Below are positions 1 through 8,424 of a stretch of DNA of 64,000 nucleotides, one piece after another. How positions within the stretch are numbered: the first letter of the stretch is position 1; each line of letters starts with the position of its first letter. Below the pieces are notes generated by a model, which worked only from the letters and a program-made list of their open reading frames with translations, ran no database searches and was not told the origin of the DNA. A program made the position numbers and the translations under genes. The stretch is from the NCBI RefSeq assembly GCF_001661965.1, contig NZ_LYWZ01000022.1, positions 496,001 through 560,000 of the forward strand. Direction: 5' to 3'. This DNA is from Croceicoccus mobilis. Lineage in GTDB: Bacteria > Pseudomonadota > Alphaproteobacteria > Sphingomonadales > Sphingomonadaceae.

Positions 1-151
1 CGACGACATGCTGGGGCGGCGGCAGGTCGGGGTTGCCCATGCCGAGATCGATGATGTCCTGTCCCGCTCGCCGCGCCGCTGCCCGCATGTCGTTCACCTC
101 GGCGATGACATATGGCGGTAGGCGCTTGATGCGGTAAAAGTCCTGGCTCAT
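1..151 (-). CDS. Class I/II aminotransferase, N-terminal part (cut by window edge)
   Basis: Only the first 50 codons lie in the window, reading leftward from an ATG at 151 preceded by an AGAGAG Shine-Dalgarno. The fragment contains [14 protein letters not shown] and later [12 protein letters not shown], the N-terminal signature of PLP-dependent fold-type I aminotransferases usually annotated as LL-diaminopimelate or alanine/aspartate aminotransferases in sphingomonads. The substrate cannot be decided from this piece, because the PLP-binding lysine and substrate residues lie outside the window. It is divergent from the PHA synthase gene. Confidence 0.8.
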   Translation of the reverse strand, partial: MSQDFYRIKRLPPYVIAEVNDMRAAARRAGQDIIDLGMGNPDLPPPQHVV

Positions 152-348
152 CTCTCTCTTGTCCATTGGCGTTGAATGTGCGGGGCCGTCTTAGCGCAAC
201 GCACAGGCTTCGCCCATGGTGCCAGAAAGCGCCCGCCGCAAGGCAAATCGCGTGCAATTGTTTCAATTCGCCTGCTGACGGTTGCCATTTTGCTGCGCGC
301 GGCGCAGTAATCGCAATGGGTTCACGGAAGTACGGGCGAGGCGCAAGA

Positions 349-2343
349 ATGGCAGAGGGCAACGTCAAGGACGGCAAGAACGAGTTTCAGACCGACGCAT
401 TGATGGAACTGCCGACATCCCTGTTCGCCGGCCCCTTCGTCGCCATGATGGAAGGGCCGATGCGCGAGATGATCGCGCTGCAATCGGCCGCTGCCGAACA
501 GATGCTCGATGCCTTCCTGCCCGCCAGCGAAAAGCCGGAAGGCGCAGCGCCTGCCAGCGATGCCGAACCGAATGAATGGTCAACGGTAATGAACGAGCTG
601 GCCCAGATGTGGCAGCAATTCGCGACCGAGAACCCCGCCATCGCCGCAAGCGGCATTGCCGATCCTTCGCGCTGGCTGGACATGGCGGGCAAGTGGATCA
701 TGCAATTCCCGCTGGGCGGAGAGGAAACGGCGAATCGCGCCTTTGCCGATCTGCTGTCGCTTTGGGAAAGCGTGATGGCGCAGGTTCAGAGCGAAGGCAT
801 GAATATCGCTCAGGCCATGATGGGCGAAGCGACGACCGGAAGCAGCGAAGGCAAGGCATTGCCGCGTTCGGACCGCAGGTTCCGGGATCCGCAATGGAGC
901 GACAACCCGGTCTTCGCCATGCTGCACCAGGCCTATCTGATGGCCGCCGACCAGCTTATCGCCGCCGCCGATCAGGTCGAGGGGCTGTCTCCCGACCGCA
1001 AGGCGCAGCTCAAATTCTTCACCCGCCTTTTGACCGAGGCGCTGAGCCCTGCCCATTTCCCGCTGACCAATCCGTTGGTGATCGAACGCACGCTGGAAAC
1101 CCGCGGCGAAAACCTGCTGCGCGGGATGGAGCATTTCCTGAGCGACCTTAAGGCAGGCCAGCTCAGCCACACCGACAAGAGCGCGTTCGAGATCGGTGAG
1201 AACATCGCGTCGACGCCGGGCAAGGTCGTCTATGAATCGCCGCTGTTCCAGCTGATCCAGTACACGCCCACGACAGAAACCGTGGCGGAAATCCCGCTCA
1301 TCATCTTCCCACCGTGGATCAACCGGTTCTACATCCTCGACCTCACCGCGAAGAAGAGCTTCGTCAAATGGTGTCTCGACCATGGCCTCTCGGTCTTCAT
1401 GGTCAGCTGGAAATCGGCGGACGCCTCGATGGCGAATATCGGGTGGGAGGATTACGCCGCCTCCATGGTCGAGGCGATCGACACGGTGCGCAAGCGGCTG
1501 AAGGTCGATAAGGTCCACACCATCGGTTATTGCGTCGCGGGCACGACTTTGGCGGCAACGCTGGCCATGCTGGCGCGGCGCGGCGAAGAGGACAAGGTCG
1601 CCTCGGCCACCTTCTTCACCGCGCAGGTCGACTTCTCCGAAGCGGGCGAACTGAAAGCCTTTATCGACGAGCACCAGCTTGCCGCGGTGGAGAAGCTGGC
1701 CGCCGACGGATTCCTCGACGGGCGTTATCTCAATGTCGCGTTCAACCTGCTGCGTAGTCCCGACCTCCTGTGGAACTACGTGATCAACAATTACCTGCTG
1801 GGTGAGGACTACAAGGCCTTCGACCTTCTGTACTGGAACGGTCACGGCACCAATCTGCCGGCGCGCTTCCATTCCGAATATCTGCGCCAGCTTTATCAGG
1901 ACAACCGGCTGGTCGTACCCGATGCGATCACGCTCAATGGCACGCCGATCGACCTGCGCCGGATCAAGACGCCGACCTTCATCCAGGCAGGCCGCGAAGA
2001 TCACATCGCGCCGCCTGAAAGCGTGTGGAAGGCAACCCGCCATTTCGCCGGACCCATCGAATTCATGCTGGCGGGTTCGGGCCATATCGCCGGCGTGGTC
2101 AATCCGCCGGTCGCTGGCAAATACCAGTATTGGACACTCCCCGAAAACGATCACGCATTGCCCGACTCGCTGCCCGAATTCATCGGCAAGGCCGTCGAGA
2201 ATCCCGGCAGCTGGTGGGGCTATTGGCGCGACTGGATTCGCCAGCTTGGGCCAGAAGAAGTGCCTGTAAAAGGCAAGCGCAAGCCCGGCGGACGCGGGGA
2301 CAAGGTGATCGAGGACGCGCCGGGCCGGTATGTAAAAGGCTGA
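349..2343 (+). CDS. phaC: Class I poly(3-hydroxyalkanoate) synthase PhaC
   Basis: Polymerises (R)-3-hydroxyacyl-CoA into the carbon store polyhydroxyalkanoate at the granule surface. The 664-residue protein has the N-terminal PhaC domain followed by an alpha/beta hydrolase core. The lipase-like box GYCVAGT places the catalytic cysteine at residue 395; Asp551 (GREDHIAP) and His579 (GSGHIAGV) complete the triad. Length fits class I synthases, which work without a PhaE partner. The frame is open from 166, but the ATG at 349 has a GAGG ribosome site and the upstream codons do not resemble the family. A phasin gene follows 240 bases downstream, which supports a role in PHA granules. Confidence 0.95.
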   Translation: MAEGNVKDGKNEFQTDALMELPTSLFAGPFVAMMEGPMREMIALQSAAAEQMLDAFLPASEKPEGAAPASDAEPNEWSTVMNELAQMWQQFATENPAIAASGIADPSRWLDMAGKWIMQFPLGGEETANRAFADLLSLWESVMAQVQSEGMNIAQAMMGEATTGSSEGKALPRSDRRFRDPQWSDNPVFAMLHQAYLMAADQLIAAADQVEGLSPDRKAQLKFFTRLLTEALSPAHFPLTNPLVIERTLETRGENLLRGMEHFLSDLKAGQLSHTDKSAFEIGENIASTPGKVVYESPLFQLIQYTPTTETVAEIPLIIFPPWINRFYILDLTAKKSFVKWCLDHGLSVFMVSWKSADASMANIGWEDYAASMVEAIDTVRKRLKVDKVHTIGYCVAGTTLAATLAMLARRGEEDKVASATFFTAQVDFSEAGELKAFIDEHQLAAVEKLAADGFLDGRYLNVAFNLLRSPDLLWNYVINNYLLGEDYKAFDLLYWNGHGTNLPARFHSEYLRQLYQDNRLVVPDAITLNGTPIDLRRIKTPTFIQAGREDHIAPPESVWKATRHFAGPIEFMLAGSGHIAGVVNPPVAGKYQYWTLPENDHALPDSLPEFIGKAVENPGSWWGYWRDWIRQLGPEEVPVKGKRKPGGRGDKVIEDAPGRYVKG

Positions 2344-2390
2344 ACCTTGGCGGGTTTGCGCCTGACCCCTGAATCACCTTTCGGAATTTA

Positions 2391-2517
2391 TGCTGCACCT
2401 GCAGGGTCGATTTTTGTGCACTGCACAAAAATTCTTTGACTCTGCCAGTTCGAACGCCTATTTGTGCATTGCAACATCGCTGAAACAAGCGACGGCGATA
2501 TGAGAGCAATGCAGTGC
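2391..2517 (+). promoter_or_regulatory. Phasin promoter region with a perfect palindrome and further TGC/GCA dyads (PhaR-like operator)
   Basis: At 2411-2431 lies a perfect 21-base palindrome, arm TTTTTGTGCA around a central C. Related partial dyads with TGC/GCA half-sites occur at 2391-2404, 2461-2476 and 2504-2517. A possible promoter is TTGACT at 2436-2441 with a 17-base spacer to TATTTG at 2459-2464, so the sites bracket the RNA polymerase site. PhaR repressors are known to bind TGC/GCA-type dyads upstream of phasin genes and leave when PHA granules form. Assignment to PhaR here is inference; no phaR gene is in the window. Confidence 0.5.
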
Positions 2518-2584
2518 TGGTCGGAGGGGAAACCGGCCATCACGCGGGAGATCAACCCCCCGCAAATATGCAGAGGTGTTGGCT

Positions 2585-3673
2585 ATGGCAGAAGACAAAC
2601 AGGATAGCGAAGCGAAAGCCTATGAGGCTGCCGCCGGCAAGGCTGCCGATAACGCGGCCAAGTCGAAGGCCCCTCCGGTAAAGAAGGCTCCGGCCAAGAA
2701 GCCGGCAGCCAAAAAGGCACCGGCGAAGGCTGCGGCAAAGCCCGCGCCCGCTCCTGCCGCGAAGGCTCCGGAACCGAAAGTCGAAGAGACCAAGGCCGAA
2801 GTTCCCGCAGAAGCGCCCAAGGTAGAGGAAGTGGTCGAGAAGGTCGCCGACACGGTAACCCCCGAGCCCACTCCCAAGGCCGAGCTGGAAGCGACCACCG
2901 CGCCTGCCGCGGTAACCGAAACGCCCGCACCCAAGCCCGAGGCCAAGCCTGCACCCAAGCCCGCCGCCAAGAAGGTCGCGCCGAAAAAGCCGGCGCCCAA
3001 GAAGGTGGCCGCGAAGAAGCCCGCTCCGGCGGTTGCCAAGAAGGCTCCGGCCAAGGCGACGCCGAAGAAGGCCCCGGTGAAGAAGACGCCCGCAAAGGCG
3101 GCTCCCAAACCGAAGCCCGTTTCAAAGCCGAAGGAAAAGGCGCCGCTGGTCGCCGCCTCGGCAGCGAAGCCAGCACCAAAGCCGGCCGAAAATACCGTTC
3201 CGCCAGCAACAATTGTAAGTCTGTCCCAGGAGTTCGTAAAAATGACCGATGCCGAAAAAATGACCAAGTCGTTCCAGGATGCGATGACCGAGATGACCTC
3301 GAAGTCGCAGGAAGCCTACAAGAAGAGCACCGAAATGTTCTCGGAAGCTGGTGAGTTTGCCAAGGGCAACCTCGAAGCTTTCGTGGAATCGAGCAAGATC
3401 TTCGCGTCGGGCATCCAAGACATGGGCAAGTCGGCCGTTGCCGACAGCAAGGCCGAGTTCGAAGCCCTGACCGCAGAGGTCAAGGAAATGGCTTCGGTCA
3501 AGTCGCCGACCGAATTCTTCCAGCTGCAGAGCGCGATGCTCCGCAAGAACTTCGACAAGGCCGTCGCCATGTCGTCGAAGAACACCGAAGCGATGCTCAA
3601 GCTCGCAAACGACGCGGCCCAGCCGCTGTCGACCCGCGTGAGCCTCGCGATGGAAAAGGTGAAGGCGGCCTGA
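2585..3673 (+). CDS. Phasin family protein with Lys/Ala/Pro-rich histone-like N-terminal tail
   Basis: Structural protein of PHA granules. The 362-residue product has two parts: roughly residues 1-215 are a low-complexity Lys/Ala/Pro tail with many PAKKAP, APKKP and AKKPA repeats, similar in composition to histone H1 or AlgP; residues about 220-362 are a helical phasin domain that begins MTDAEKMTKSFQDAMTEM. ATG 2585 is preferred over the ATG three codons upstream because AGAGG lies eight bases before it. Many phasins are only 120-180 residues, so the tail is a large addition. It could bind DNA and tether granules to the nucleoid, as PhaM-like proteins do; that is inference. Confidence 0.85.
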   Translation: MAEDKQDSEAKAYEAAAGKAADNAAKSKAPPVKKAPAKKPAAKKAPAKAAAKPAPAPAAKAPEPKVEETKAEVPAEAPKVEEVVEKVADTVTPEPTPKAELEATTAPAAVTETPAPKPEAKPAPKPAAKKVAPKKPAPKKVAAKKPAPAVAKKAPAKATPKKAPVKKTPAKAAPKPKPVSKPKEKAPLVAASAAKPAPKPAENTVPPATIVSLSQEFVKMTDAEKMTKSFQDAMTEMTSKSQEAYKKSTEMFSEAGEFAKGNLEAFVESSKIFASGIQDMGKSAVADSKAEFEALTAEVKEMASVKSPTEFFQLQSAMLRKNFDKAVAMSSKNTEAMLKLANDAAQPLSTRVSLAMEKVKAA

Positions 3674-3732
3674 GCCAGCCTCATCTGGCGGAGACCTGGC
3701 TCTCCGCGGCCTGAACGGGCCGAGACAGCATT

Positions 3733-3772
3733 GGGGTCGGAAGGTACAAGCCTTCCGGCCCCTTCGCTTTTT
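3733..3772 (+). terminator. Rho-independent terminator after the phasin gene
   Basis: A 12-base stem (GGGGTCGGAAGG with CCTTCCGGCCCC, one G-U pair) around a six-base loop is followed closely by a run of T at 3768-3772. Confidence 0.8.
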
Positions 3773-3883
3773 CAAGGTGGCGGATCATCACTCCTTAACC
3801 GCCCTTGATGCAACACTCGTCGCCCTCGTGTGCATCCCCCTCTTGTATGGCTGGCCCGCGATACGATATTCTGCGTGACAATT

Positions 3884-4330
3884 ATGACTGATCAGCCCGA
3901 TTCCGACCTGACGCTCACCGCCCACGCCTTCGATTCCGAGGGCTGCGAAGTCGTATGCGCGCTGGCCGTGCCACGCATGGGGCCGGATGGCGATGATGAC
4001 GGCGAAGGCGAGGACGGCGGCGGCACCGATGGCGCAGGCCAGGTCGGCATCGCCACTCGCACCCGTGCCAAGCCCAAGAAGCCGAGCCAGTTCAAGGTCC
4101 TGATGCTCAACGACGACTACACGCCGATGGAATTCGTCGTGCTCGTCCTCAAACGCTATTTCCGCATGGACATGGAACAGGCGACCCGCGTCATGCTCCA
4201 TGTTCACCAGCGCGGCGTGGGTGTGTGTGGGGTGTTCCCGTATGAGATCGCGGAGACCAAGGTGAACCAGGTCATGGATTTCGCCCGCGCGAATCAGCAC
4301 CCGCTGCAATGCACGCTGGAAAAGGACTGA
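3884..4330 (+). CDS. clpS: ATP-dependent Clp protease adaptor ClpS
   Basis: Delivers N-degron substrates with bulky N-terminal residues to ClpAP. The C-terminal 80 residues carry the ClpS hallmark [11 protein letters not shown] (Asn76, Asp77, Asp78 in the N-degron pocket) and the MLHVHQRG segment with His106/His108. The first 65 residues are an acidic Gly/Asp-rich extension that is longer than in most ClpS proteins. ATG 3884 is chosen because residues before it in the open frame look random, but no strong ribosome site is visible, so the start is uncertain. No clpA gene is in the window. Confidence 0.9.
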   Translation: MTDQPDSDLTLTAHAFDSEGCEVVCALAVPRMGPDGDDDGEGEDGGGTDGAGQVGIATRTRAKPKKPSQFKVLMLNDDYTPMEFVVLVLKRYFRMDMEQATRVMLHVHQRGVGVCGVFPYEIAETKVNQVMDFARANQHPLQCTLEKD

Positions 4331-4452
4331 GTTTTTCGTCCGCGCTTCGGCGCTTTCCCTGCGCATAAGCATAATCTTGCCGCGAGGGGCGTGACCTGAC
4401 GCCCGCGCTCGACTATGGCGGGCGCAAATCCAAAGCAGCTCAGCAAGGGCCC

Positions 4453-5787
4453 TTGTTCAAGAACTTCATCACCGACGTCGACCGTTACGTGTTCCGCCTC
4501 GTGCTGATGCCGATGCTGGGAACGCTGGCGCTCGCCGCATCGCTGCTGATCCTCGACAAGATGCTGCGCCTATTCGAAGTGGTCGCGAACGAGGGTGGCC
4601 CCGTCAGTGTGATTTTCCAGATGCTGGCGAACCTGCTGCCGGAATATATGAGCCTTGCGATCCCGCTTGGCCTGATGCTGGGCATTCTCTTCGCTTTCCG
4701 GAAACTGGCGACCAGCTCCGAGCTGGACGTGATGCGCGCCGTTGGCCTTGGCTATGGGCGGCTGCTGCGCGTGCCCTATCTGATCACGCTGGCGCTGCTC
4801 GCCTTCAATTTCCTGCTGGTCTATTTCATCCAGCCGGTCAGCCGCTACGACTACCAGCGTCTCGCCTTTGAACTGCAGTCGGGCGCATTGGGCGCTTCGA
4901 TCAAGGTGGGTGAGTTTACCACGCTCGAAGACCGCACCGCGCTCCGCATCGAGGAGTCGCGCGACAACGGGCGTGAGCTGGGGGGCATTTTCGCGCGCGT
5001 GACCAAGCCTGATGGCGACATGCTTTCGATCTCGGCGCGGCAGGGCAAGTTCATGGCGAACCGGGAAGAGCCGAACACCATCATCCTGCGGCTGACCGAC
5101 GGCACGATCGTGCAGGACCAGCCGTCGATCCCGACCCCGCGCGTGCTTTCCTTTGCCAGCTATGACCTGCCGATCGACCTTCCGGAGATCGAGCGGTTCC
5201 GCACCCGCGGCGGGGCGGAACGCGAATATATCCTGCCCGAGCTTTTGCAGATGGGCTGGAACAAGGAAGTCAGTCAGGAAGTCCGCGATCAGTCGCGCGC
5301 CAGCTTCAACTTCCGCATGGTGGAGGTGTTGATGATGCTCCTCCTGCCATTGCTGTCGGTCGCGCTGGCGATCCCGCCGAAACGATCCAGTTCGACATTG
5401 GGCGTGTTCGTGTCGATCGTGATGGTCGTCGCCTATCACAAGGTGAACCAGTATGGCGAAGACGTGGCCGCGCTGGGTCTCGTCAGCCCGATCGTCTCGC
5501 TATGGCTGCCGTTCCTGCTGTTCGGCGCGTTGATCGTGTGGATGTACTGGCGCGTCGCCTATGTGCCCGGCGGGCAAGCGATCGGCTGGCTGGAAAAGGG
5601 CGCGGCGATCATCACCAAGAAGCTGATGGTGCTGTTCCGCCTGCTGCGCTTTACCGGCAGGCGCGAACTGGCCGCCCGTGCGCGCGCGTCAGAGGAAGCC
5701 GCGCGCGAACAGGCGCAGCCAGCCTCAAGGGGCCGCGCCCGGTCGGAGGCCGAGCAGCAGGCACGCGACCGGAAGGCGGAGAATTAA
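4453..5787 (+). CDS. lptF: LPS export ABC transporter permease LptF
   Basis: Inner-membrane permease of the LptB2FGC complex that extracts lipopolysaccharide and passes it to the periplasmic bridge. The 444-residue protein has the expected plan: two or three transmembrane segments at residues 15-125, a periplasmic beta-jellyroll domain at about 130-270, three transmembrane segments at about 285-375, and a charged Arg/Glu/Ala tail of about 60 residues that is longer than usual. The start is a TTG at 4453 with AGCAAGGG before it. lptG follows after one base, so the two are translated as a pair. Confidence 0.93.
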   Translation: MFKNFITDVDRYVFRLVLMPMLGTLALAASLLILDKMLRLFEVVANEGGPVSVIFQMLANLLPEYMSLAIPLGLMLGILFAFRKLATSSELDVMRAVGLGYGRLLRVPYLITLALLAFNFLLVYFIQPVSRYDYQRLAFELQSGALGASIKVGEFTTLEDRTALRIEESRDNGRELGGIFARVTKPDGDMLSISARQGKFMANREEPNTIILRLTDGTIVQDQPSIPTPRVLSFASYDLPIDLPEIERFRTRGGAEREYILPELLQMGWNKEVSQEVRDQSRASFNFRMVEVLMMLLLPLLSVALAIPPKRSSSTLGVFVSIVMVVAYHKVNQYGEDVAALGLVSPIVSLWLPFLLFGALIVWMYWRVAYVPGGQAIGWLEKGAAIITKKLMVLFRLLRFTGRRELAARARASEEAAREQAQPASRGRARSEAEQQARDRKAEN

Positions 5788-5788
5788 G

Positions 5789-6886
5789 GTGCGGCTTGAT
5801 TTCTTCCCCTCCCGCCGGCTGACGATCTATCTCGCCAAGATGTTCGTGGTGCGCATCGCCGCGGTGCTCTTCATGCTGGTGCTCGTGCTGCAGATGCTCG
5901 ACCTTCTCGGCGCGAGCGGCGACATTCTTGCCGTCGATGGCAATGGGCAGGGCGAGCTTTGGACCTATGTCTCGCTGCGCGCGCCGCAGCTGGTCGCGCG
6001 GTTCCTGCCCTATTCGGTGCTTTTGGCGACGATCATCACGCTGGCCACGCTCAATCAGAACTCGGAAGTGATTTCGATGAAGGCGGCCGGACTCTCGGCG
6101 CACCAGATCCTCGCCCCGCTGGTAGCAACGGCAGTGGTGGTGTCGGGCGTCAGCTTTGTTTTCAACGAACGCGTCGTGACCCGCGCCACGGCCACGCTAT
6201 CGGCATGGGAAAAGGCCGAATGGGGCCCGGTGCCGACCGGCGGGCGCACGCGAACGAATATCTATCTGGTCGATGGCGATGCGATCCTGTCGGCCCGTTC
6301 GGCAGTGGGCAGCGGCACGTCCATGGTGCTGAGCGGGGTCACCTGGTATCGCCGCGATCCGCAGCTCATGCTGTCTGAACAATGGCGCGCCGATAGCGCG
6401 AGTTTTACCGGCGCGGGCTGGAAGCTGAAGGACCCGATCCGCTTCAACATCGCCACCGCCAAGCAGAGCGAACCGGGCGACACGGTGGTCGCCACCGGGA
6501 TCACCCCACGCGAAATCGCGATCAGTTCCGTCGACGCTCAGTCCGAGGACATCGTCACATTGCGCGAATCCATCGCCGCGATGGATGCCGCCGGACGCCG
6601 CACCCAGGAAATCCGCGGCGAATGGTGGCACAAGATTTCCGGCCCGCTTTCCGCCACATTGATGCCGCTTCTGGGCGCGGTTGCCGCATTCGGGCTTGCC
6701 CGGTCGGGACAGCTGTTCGTGCGAGCAGTCATCGGCATGGCGCTGGGCTTTGCCTATTTCGTGGTCGACAATGCCGCCATCGCCATCGGCAATTTCGGCG
6801 GATATCCACCGTTTCTGGCCGCATGGGCGCCGTTTTTGCTGTTCCTGCTGATCGGCGAAACGGTGCTTTTGAAAACCGAGGAATAG
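5789..6886 (+). CDS. lptG: LPS export ABC transporter permease LptG
   Basis: Second permease of the LptB2FGC lipopolysaccharide extractor. The 365-residue protein starts with RLDFFPSRRLTIYLAKMF and has transmembrane segments near residues 20, 65 and 105, a periplasmic jellyroll domain, then C-terminal segments ending FLLFLLIGETVLLK. GTG 5789 is the start: GGAG lies eight bases upstream and it begins one base after the lptF stop. The frame stays open upstream only inside lptF. Two adjacent genes with this membrane plan and such tight spacing are typical of lptFG operons. Confidence 0.93.
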   Translation: MRLDFFPSRRLTIYLAKMFVVRIAAVLFMLVLVLQMLDLLGASGDILAVDGNGQGELWTYVSLRAPQLVARFLPYSVLLATIITLATLNQNSEVISMKAAGLSAHQILAPLVATAVVVSGVSFVFNERVVTRATATLSAWEKAEWGPVPTGGRTRTNIYLVDGDAILSARSAVGSGTSMVLSGVTWYRRDPQLMLSEQWRADSASFTGAGWKLKDPIRFNIATAKQSEPGDTVVATGITPREIAISSVDAQSEDIVTLRESIAAMDAAGRRTQEIRGEWWHKISGPLSATLMPLLGAVAAFGLARSGQLFVRAVIGMALGFAYFVVDNAAIAIGNFGGYPPFLAAWAPFLLFLLIGETVLLKTEE

Positions 6887-6894
6887 GGTTTTTC

Positions 6895-6919
6895 GGAACC
6901 TCTTCCCGCTTCATTCGTC
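6895..6919 (+). promoter_or_regulatory. Near-consensus EcfG (general stress) promoter
   Basis: GGAAC at 6895-6899, a 16-base spacer, then CGTC at 6916-6919. The known EcfG pattern is GGAAC-N16/17-CGTT, so one base of the -10 differs. It lies 54 bases upstream of the small lipoprotein start. Confidence 0.4.
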
Positions 6920-6973
6920 TTTGCCACAATCGTGCCACAATCTGGCGCCGCAATATTGATGGAGAGACTTCCC

Positions 6974-7252
6974 ATGAAGAAGATCATTCTGCCCGCCCTC
7001 GCCACTGTCGCCCTTGCTGGTGTCGCAGCCTGCAGCGAGCCTGCCGAAACGACCGCCACCGATGAAACCGCGACCATGGATGCAGCCCCTGTCGTGACCG
7101 GCGATGTCACCGGCGAAGGCGCAACCGCCGAAGACGGCGCTTCGATGAGCATCGACAGCGACGGCATGAACGCCACCATGACCACTGACGATGGCACCAC
7201 CGCCACCGTCGATGCCGATGGCGATCCGTCGATGAGCGTCGAAACCAACTGA
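6974..7252 (+). CDS. Small acidic lipoprotein of unknown function
   Basis: The 92-residue product has a type II signal peptide: MKKIILPALATVALAG followed by VAACS, a lipobox giving Cys20 or so as the lipidated residue. The mature part of about 70 residues is Thr/Asp/Ala-rich and contains loose repeats such as TMTTDDGTTATVDADGD, suggesting an unstructured acidic chain at the membrane surface. ATG 6974 is preferred because GGAGAG precedes it by seven bases. A near-consensus EcfG promoter upstream suggests stress induction (inference). I do not recognise a family. Confidence 0.75.
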   Translation: MKKIILPALATVALAGVAACSEPAETTATDETATMDAAPVVTGDVTGEGATAEDGASMSIDSDGMNATMTTDDGTTATVDADGDPSMSVETN

Positions 7253-7271
7253 TCTGGCTTATCATCGCCAT

Positions 7272-7306
7272 GAAAAAGGGCCGTCCGGGCAACCGGGCGG
7301 CCTTTT
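7272..7306 (+). terminator. Rho-independent terminator after the lipoprotein gene
   Basis: AAAAAGGG, then GGCCGTCCGG pairing with CCGGGCGGCC over a short loop, then five T. The flanking A and T runs mean it could work in both directions. Confidence 0.8.
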
Positions 7307-7518
7307 TCTTTGCGCTTGCAGGCGCTTGATTCGGATCAATGCGCCTCACTCACTTGCGGTTAAGGCGTTGCATCATAGATACGCCGTGCTTCCCAAACGC
7401 ACCGGACCTGTCGCTGGCAATCTGGCCAGCCGCACGGGCCCTGTGTTAAGGGCAGCGCGTTTTCCGGGACAGTTGCAGGCCTATGCGCCTGCCGTCCGTA
7501 ACAGATGCAGCAAGACAG

Positions 7519-8349
7519 ATGGCCAACAGCAACCCCACCGCCGAAACCGGCAACGAAAAGCTCCCGTTCTGGAAGAGGTCGCATTACCTCGACCGCATGA
7601 CGCTGAAGCAGCTGATCGTCGCCTATTTCCAGCATTACACCATCGTCGCCTATCTGGGGCTGACGGCGGCATGCGTGGTGGCCTTCGCGTTTTTCCCGAC
7701 CACGCCGATCCGCGCGATTGCCTCGTTCGCGGCGGCGCTGATCGTCTATCCGCTGGTCTGGCACCTGCTGCACCAGTATGTCCTGCACGGTCAGTGGATG
7801 TACAAGATCAAGCCTCTGGCATCGACGTGGAAGCGTATCCATTACGATCACCACCAGGACCCGAACCATCTGGAAGTGCTGTTTGGCGCGCTCCACACCA
7901 CCGTGCCGACGATCTTCCTTGCCACCGCGCCGGTCGGTTATCTGATCGGAGGCGTGGGCGGCATTTGCGCGGCCTTTGCCGGCGGCCTTCTCACCACCTG
8001 CTATTACGAATTCATGCACTGCATCCAGCACCTCGCGTTCAAGCCGCGCTGGAAGTGGGTGCAGCACATGAAGCAGCGCCACGTCGAGCATCACTATTTC
8101 GACGAGGACGGCAATTACGGCATCACGAACTATTTCTGGGACCGCGTGCTGGGCACCTATTACATCAAGAAGGACCGCCCCAAGCGTTCGCCCACGGTGT
8201 TCAACCTCGGCTATGACGAGGCGATTGCCGCGAAATGGCCCTATGTGAAGGACCTGTCGGGTGGCATCGCATCGGGCCATCCGCGCCGCCGGGTCAAGGG
8301 CAAGGAAGGCTTCGACCCCAATGCGTCGAAGAACACCATCGCCCAATAA
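7519..8349 (+). CDS. Sterol desaturase / fatty acid hydroxylase superfamily membrane protein
   Basis: Predicted integral-membrane di-iron oxygenase (FA_hydroxylase family) acting on a lipid or carotenoid-like substrate. The histidine clusters that bind the irons are visible: HLLHQYVLHG, HYDHHQ, HCIQHL and HVEHHYF. Four hydrophobic segments lie between residues about 30 and 180. The start may be ATG 7519 (276 residues) or ATG 7483 (288 residues); neither has a strong ribosome site, and 7519 was chosen because the preceding residues look unconserved. Sphingomonads hydroxylate acyl chains of sphingolipids and LPS, but the actual substrate cannot be read from the sequence. Confidence 0.85.
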   Translation: MANSNPTAETGNEKLPFWKRSHYLDRMTLKQLIVAYFQHYTIVAYLGLTAACVVAFAFFPTTPIRAIASFAAALIVYPLVWHLLHQYVLHGQWMYKIKPLASTWKRIHYDHHQDPNHLEVLFGALHTTVPTIFLATAPVGYLIGGVGGICAAFAGGLLTTCYYEFMHCIQHLAFKPRWKWVQHMKQRHVEHHYFDEDGNYGITNYFWDRVLGTYYIKKDRPKRSPTVFNLGYDEAIAAKWPYVKDLSGGIASGHPRRRVKGKEGFDPNASKNTIAQ

Positions 8350-8424
8350 GATCTGGCCTGATCCCAAACGTCCGGATAATGGAGGCGCCTGACACGCCTC
8401 CATTGCCAGACAGGACCGATACCC

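Noticed and set aside
580..2154. A 524-codon minus-strand frame
   Set aside because: Antisense shadow of phaC; no ribosome site or domain.
2660..3180. Repetitive DNA resembling a repeat array
   Set aside because: The periodicity comes from codons for PAKKAP-type peptide repeats; there are no equal spacers and it is not a CRISPR array. No CRISPR array was seen anywhere in the window.
2620..3267. Minus-strand Ala/Gly-rich frame that looks like a secreted repetitive protein
   Set aside because: It is the antisense reading of the Lys/Ala/Pro repeats of the phasin tail.
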